From contig JAIBEW010000004.1 of assembly GCA_019459085.1 (NCBI GenBank), positions 1 through 64,000 on the forward strand: 64,000 bases of DNA. The letters are read 5' to 3'. The notes beneath the pieces are model-generated. The model was not told the DNA's origin, searched no databases, and saw only the letters and a program-made list of their open reading frames with translations. The stretch comes from Kaistella sp. GTDB taxonomy: Bacteria > Bacteroidota > Bacteroidia > Flavobacteriales > Weeksellaceae. Position numbers and translations under genes: made by a program. Positions 62,481-64,000 of this stretch are shown here, one piece after another (the first letter of the stretch is position 1; every line of letters begins with the position of its first letter).

Positions 62481-63506
62481 ATGAAAAGATGGTATCTCTA
62501 TCCTTTTTCCCTTGGTTATCATTTCGTAACAGCTTTTAGAAACGCAATGTATGACTGGGGAATTTTTAAATCGACTTCCTTTAAAACGCCCGTCATCAAT
62601 GTCGGAAACCTTTCGGTGGGCGGCAGCGGAAAATCGCCGATGGTGATGTATCTGGCTGAATTTTTATCGCGCCAATACCGCACCGGTGTACTGTCGCGCG
62701 GTTACGGTCGACTCACAAAAGGGTATGGAATCACGAATTACGACAGCAATTATAAAACAGTGGGCGACGAGGCCATGCAGCTTTTCGAAAGGTTTAAAAA
62801 CCGTTTCGTCATCGGTGTTTCTGAAGAGCGCGTTCCGGGCGCCAAAAAAATGATCGAAGATATGGAACTGAATGTGCTGATTCTGGATGATGCCTTTCAG
62901 CACCGCGCCATTAAACCCGGCTTTAATATTCTGATGACCGATTATCAGGATCCTTATTTCAAGGATTTTGTTCTGCCTGCGGGTAACCTCCGCGAAAGCC
63001 GTCACGGTGCAGAACGGGCACAGATCATTATGGTGTCTAAATGTCCGGATGATCTTACAGAAGAAAAAAAACAGTATTATATCTCCAGAATAAAACCTCA
63101 GCATTACCAGAAAGTCTTTTTTTCGAGCATCGGTTACGACGAAAATGTCTATTCAAAAGATAAAGTCCTGCCCGACAATAACCTGGCTTACTACGATATT
63201 CTGCTGATTACGGGCATCGCCAATCCGAAACCGCTGCTCAGTCATCTTTCAAAGTTTTCGGAACGGGTGAAACATTTGAAATTTAAGGATCACCATAATT
63301 TTTCTGAGGATGATATTAAAAAAATCATTGAAGAATATAAAAAACTCGGGGAATACAAACTCATCCTGACGACCGAGAAAGATTATGTGCGACTAAAAAC
63401 CTTTGATTATCTCAGAGAACTTGTTTATTACTGGCCTATTAACGTAAACATTGATCAAAAGGAAGCTTTTAACCAAATCATCCTTAATTATGTCAGAAAG
63501 AATTAG
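62481..63506 (+). CDS. lpxK: Tetraacyldisaccharide 4'-kinase
   Basis: LpxK phosphorylates the lipid A disaccharide at the 4' position on the inner face of the inner membrane. With the start at 62481 it has 341 residues. The N-terminal amphipathic helix (YPFSLGYHFVTAFRNAMYD) is the membrane anchor; the P-loop VGNLSVGGSGKSP ends at residue 53; VLSRGYGR, VGDEAMQLF and NVLILDDAFQHRAIK follow as in the family. It is a single gene, ending at a terminator shared with the T9SS cargo gene. It implies that the organism makes 4'-phosphorylated lipid A at least transiently. Confidence 0.96.
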   Translation: MKRWYLYPFSLGYHFVTAFRNAMYDWGIFKSTSFKTPVINVGNLSVGGSGKSPMVMYLAEFLSRQYRTGVLSRGYGRLTKGYGITNYDSNYKTVGDEAMQLFERFKNRFVIGVSEERVPGAKKMIEDMELNVLILDDAFQHRAIKPGFNILMTDYQDPYFKDFVLPAGNLRESRHGAERAQIIMVSKCPDDLTEEKKQYYISRIKPQHYQKVFFSSIGYDENVYSKDKVLPDNNLAYYDILLITGIANPKPLLSHLSKFSERVKHLKFKDHHNFSEDDIKKIIEEYKKLGEYKLILTTEKDYVRLKTFDYLRELVYYWPINVNIDQKEAFNQIILNYVRKN

Positions 63507-63523
63507 GCAGTAAATCAAACCAA

Positions 63524-63556
63524 TAAAAAACCTCAAGTGATCTTGAGGTTTTTTTA
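63524..63556. terminator. Bidirectional terminator between lpxK and T9SS cargo gene
   Basis: AAACCTCAAG pairs with CTTGAGGTTT around TGAT (63528-63551), with A and T runs on the two sides. Confidence 0.93.
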
Positions 63557-63557
63557 T

Positions 63558-64000
63558 TTACTGTTTTAAAATCTTTTCGAATACTTTAGTACCGTCGCTT
63601 TTTTCAATCTCAATAAAATACGACCCGGAATTCAGTTTTGAAATGTCGATCTGGTTATTTTTGATTTTGGGTTCCAAAACTTTTCTTCCTGCAGTATCAA
63701 ATAATGCAATGGTTTTAATTTTCTCCGCATTATTCAGATAAACAATTCCTTTGGATGGATTGGGATAGAGCTGTATTTTTTTATCCATATTCAGATCCAC
63801 TTCACCAGTCGCCAGAGTGGAATCAAAATTCATCCCAATGGTGGCATAATCTCTGTTGGCTATTCCAGGACCATGCTGAGAAAGGTTTAAAGTACTATTT
63901 CCTTTCGCAACAAAAACATCGATGGTTCCCGCAGCGTTTGGTATTGGGGTATCGCCCGCACTTCCCGAAAGGCTTCTTGTCGCAACCACAGTGCGCGTGC
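63558..64000 (-). CDS. T9SS type A sorting-domain protein, C-terminal part
   Basis: The frame is open to the end of the window, so the start lies outside. The 147 visible residues end in a classic type A sorting domain: IQLYPNPSKGIVYL near 75 from the end, then TIALFDTAGRKV, DISKLNSGSYFIEI and a terminal KILKQ. The part before it (GTIDVFVAKGNSTLNLSQ) is beta-rich and belongs to an unseen larger domain. The protein is exported by the type IX system. Its function cannot be told from this fragment. Confidence 0.88.
   Translation of the reverse strand, partial: TRTVVATRSLSGSAGDTPIPNAAGTIDVFVAKGNSTLNLSQHGPGIANRDYATIGMNFDSTLATGEVDLNMDKKIQLYPNPSKGIVYLNNAEKIKTIALFDTAGRKVLEPKIKNNQIDISKLNSGSYFIEIEKSDGTKVFEKILKQ

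Overview
The window is chromosomal DNA of a Bacteroidota bacterium, most likely of the Flavobacteriia (Chryseobacterium/Kaistella-like; the genus is an inference). The signs are type IX secretion C-terminal sorting domains at both ends, a SusC/SusD pair, the promoter -7 box TAnnTTTG in front of about twenty genes, an HMG-CoA reductase, DUF6702 and HupE/UreJ neighbours, and the near absence of Shine-Dalgarno sequences. Most of it is ordinary core genome in short operons separated by clear bidirectional hairpin terminators.

Layout. 0.1-6 kb: a T9SS cargo protein, a large outer-membrane barrel protein, an S23-type four-helix-bundle gene set in 8-nt repeat arrays, and dusB. 6-13 kb (minus strand): a double-domain ALDH16-like aldehyde dehydrogenase with deoC, an Lrp regulator overlapping an endonuclease/exonuclease/phosphatase gene, and trmD coupled to a type II NADH dehydrogenase. 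13-20 kb: GH25 lysozyme, ABC-F protein, an iron-type TonB receptor with a small PepSY membrane protein behind Fur-like palindromes, and an MscS channel. 20-26 kb: sucC, small membrane proteins, HMG-CoA reductase, and the pfkA-gapA operon. 25.8-31.5 kb: DEAD-box helicase, MpaB-family oxygenase, recA, htpG. 31.6-33.1 kb: an AT-rich two-gene cassette (PUA/EVE-like sensor plus two-TM coiled-coil protein) that looks accessory. 33-38 kb: alkyltransferase-like protein, deoxyhypusine-synthase-like enzyme, arfB, menE, tRNA-Gln, argS. 38-43.5 kb: SusD/SusC and rnhB. 43.5-53.4 kb: yidC, pyrG, YceI, radA, ACP phosphodiesterase, DUF6702, HupE/UreJ, M1 peptidase. 53.5-55.9 kb: groES and groEL separated by a second S23-type gene. 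55.9-59.8 kb: accessory stretch with DUF3800-wHTH, an unknown Cys-pair protein, a helical protein of unknown function, a DUF3784-like membrane protein and several repeat families. 59.8-64 kb: ABC exporter, truA, lpxK and a partial T9SS cargo gene.

The most unusual signals are: (1) short-period tandem arrays (7 nt and 8 nt) that begin at stop codons and enclose each S23-type gene, one copy splitting the groES-groEL operon, with further arrays lacking the gene elsewhere; (2) the AT-rich sensor/membrane gene pair at 31.6-33.1 kb, a candidate defence or stress module; (3) a 14-19 nt repeat at the 3' ends of three accessory genes between 57.3 and 59.8 kb; (4) the ALDH16-like/deoC pairing; (5) a set of probably leaderless transcripts.
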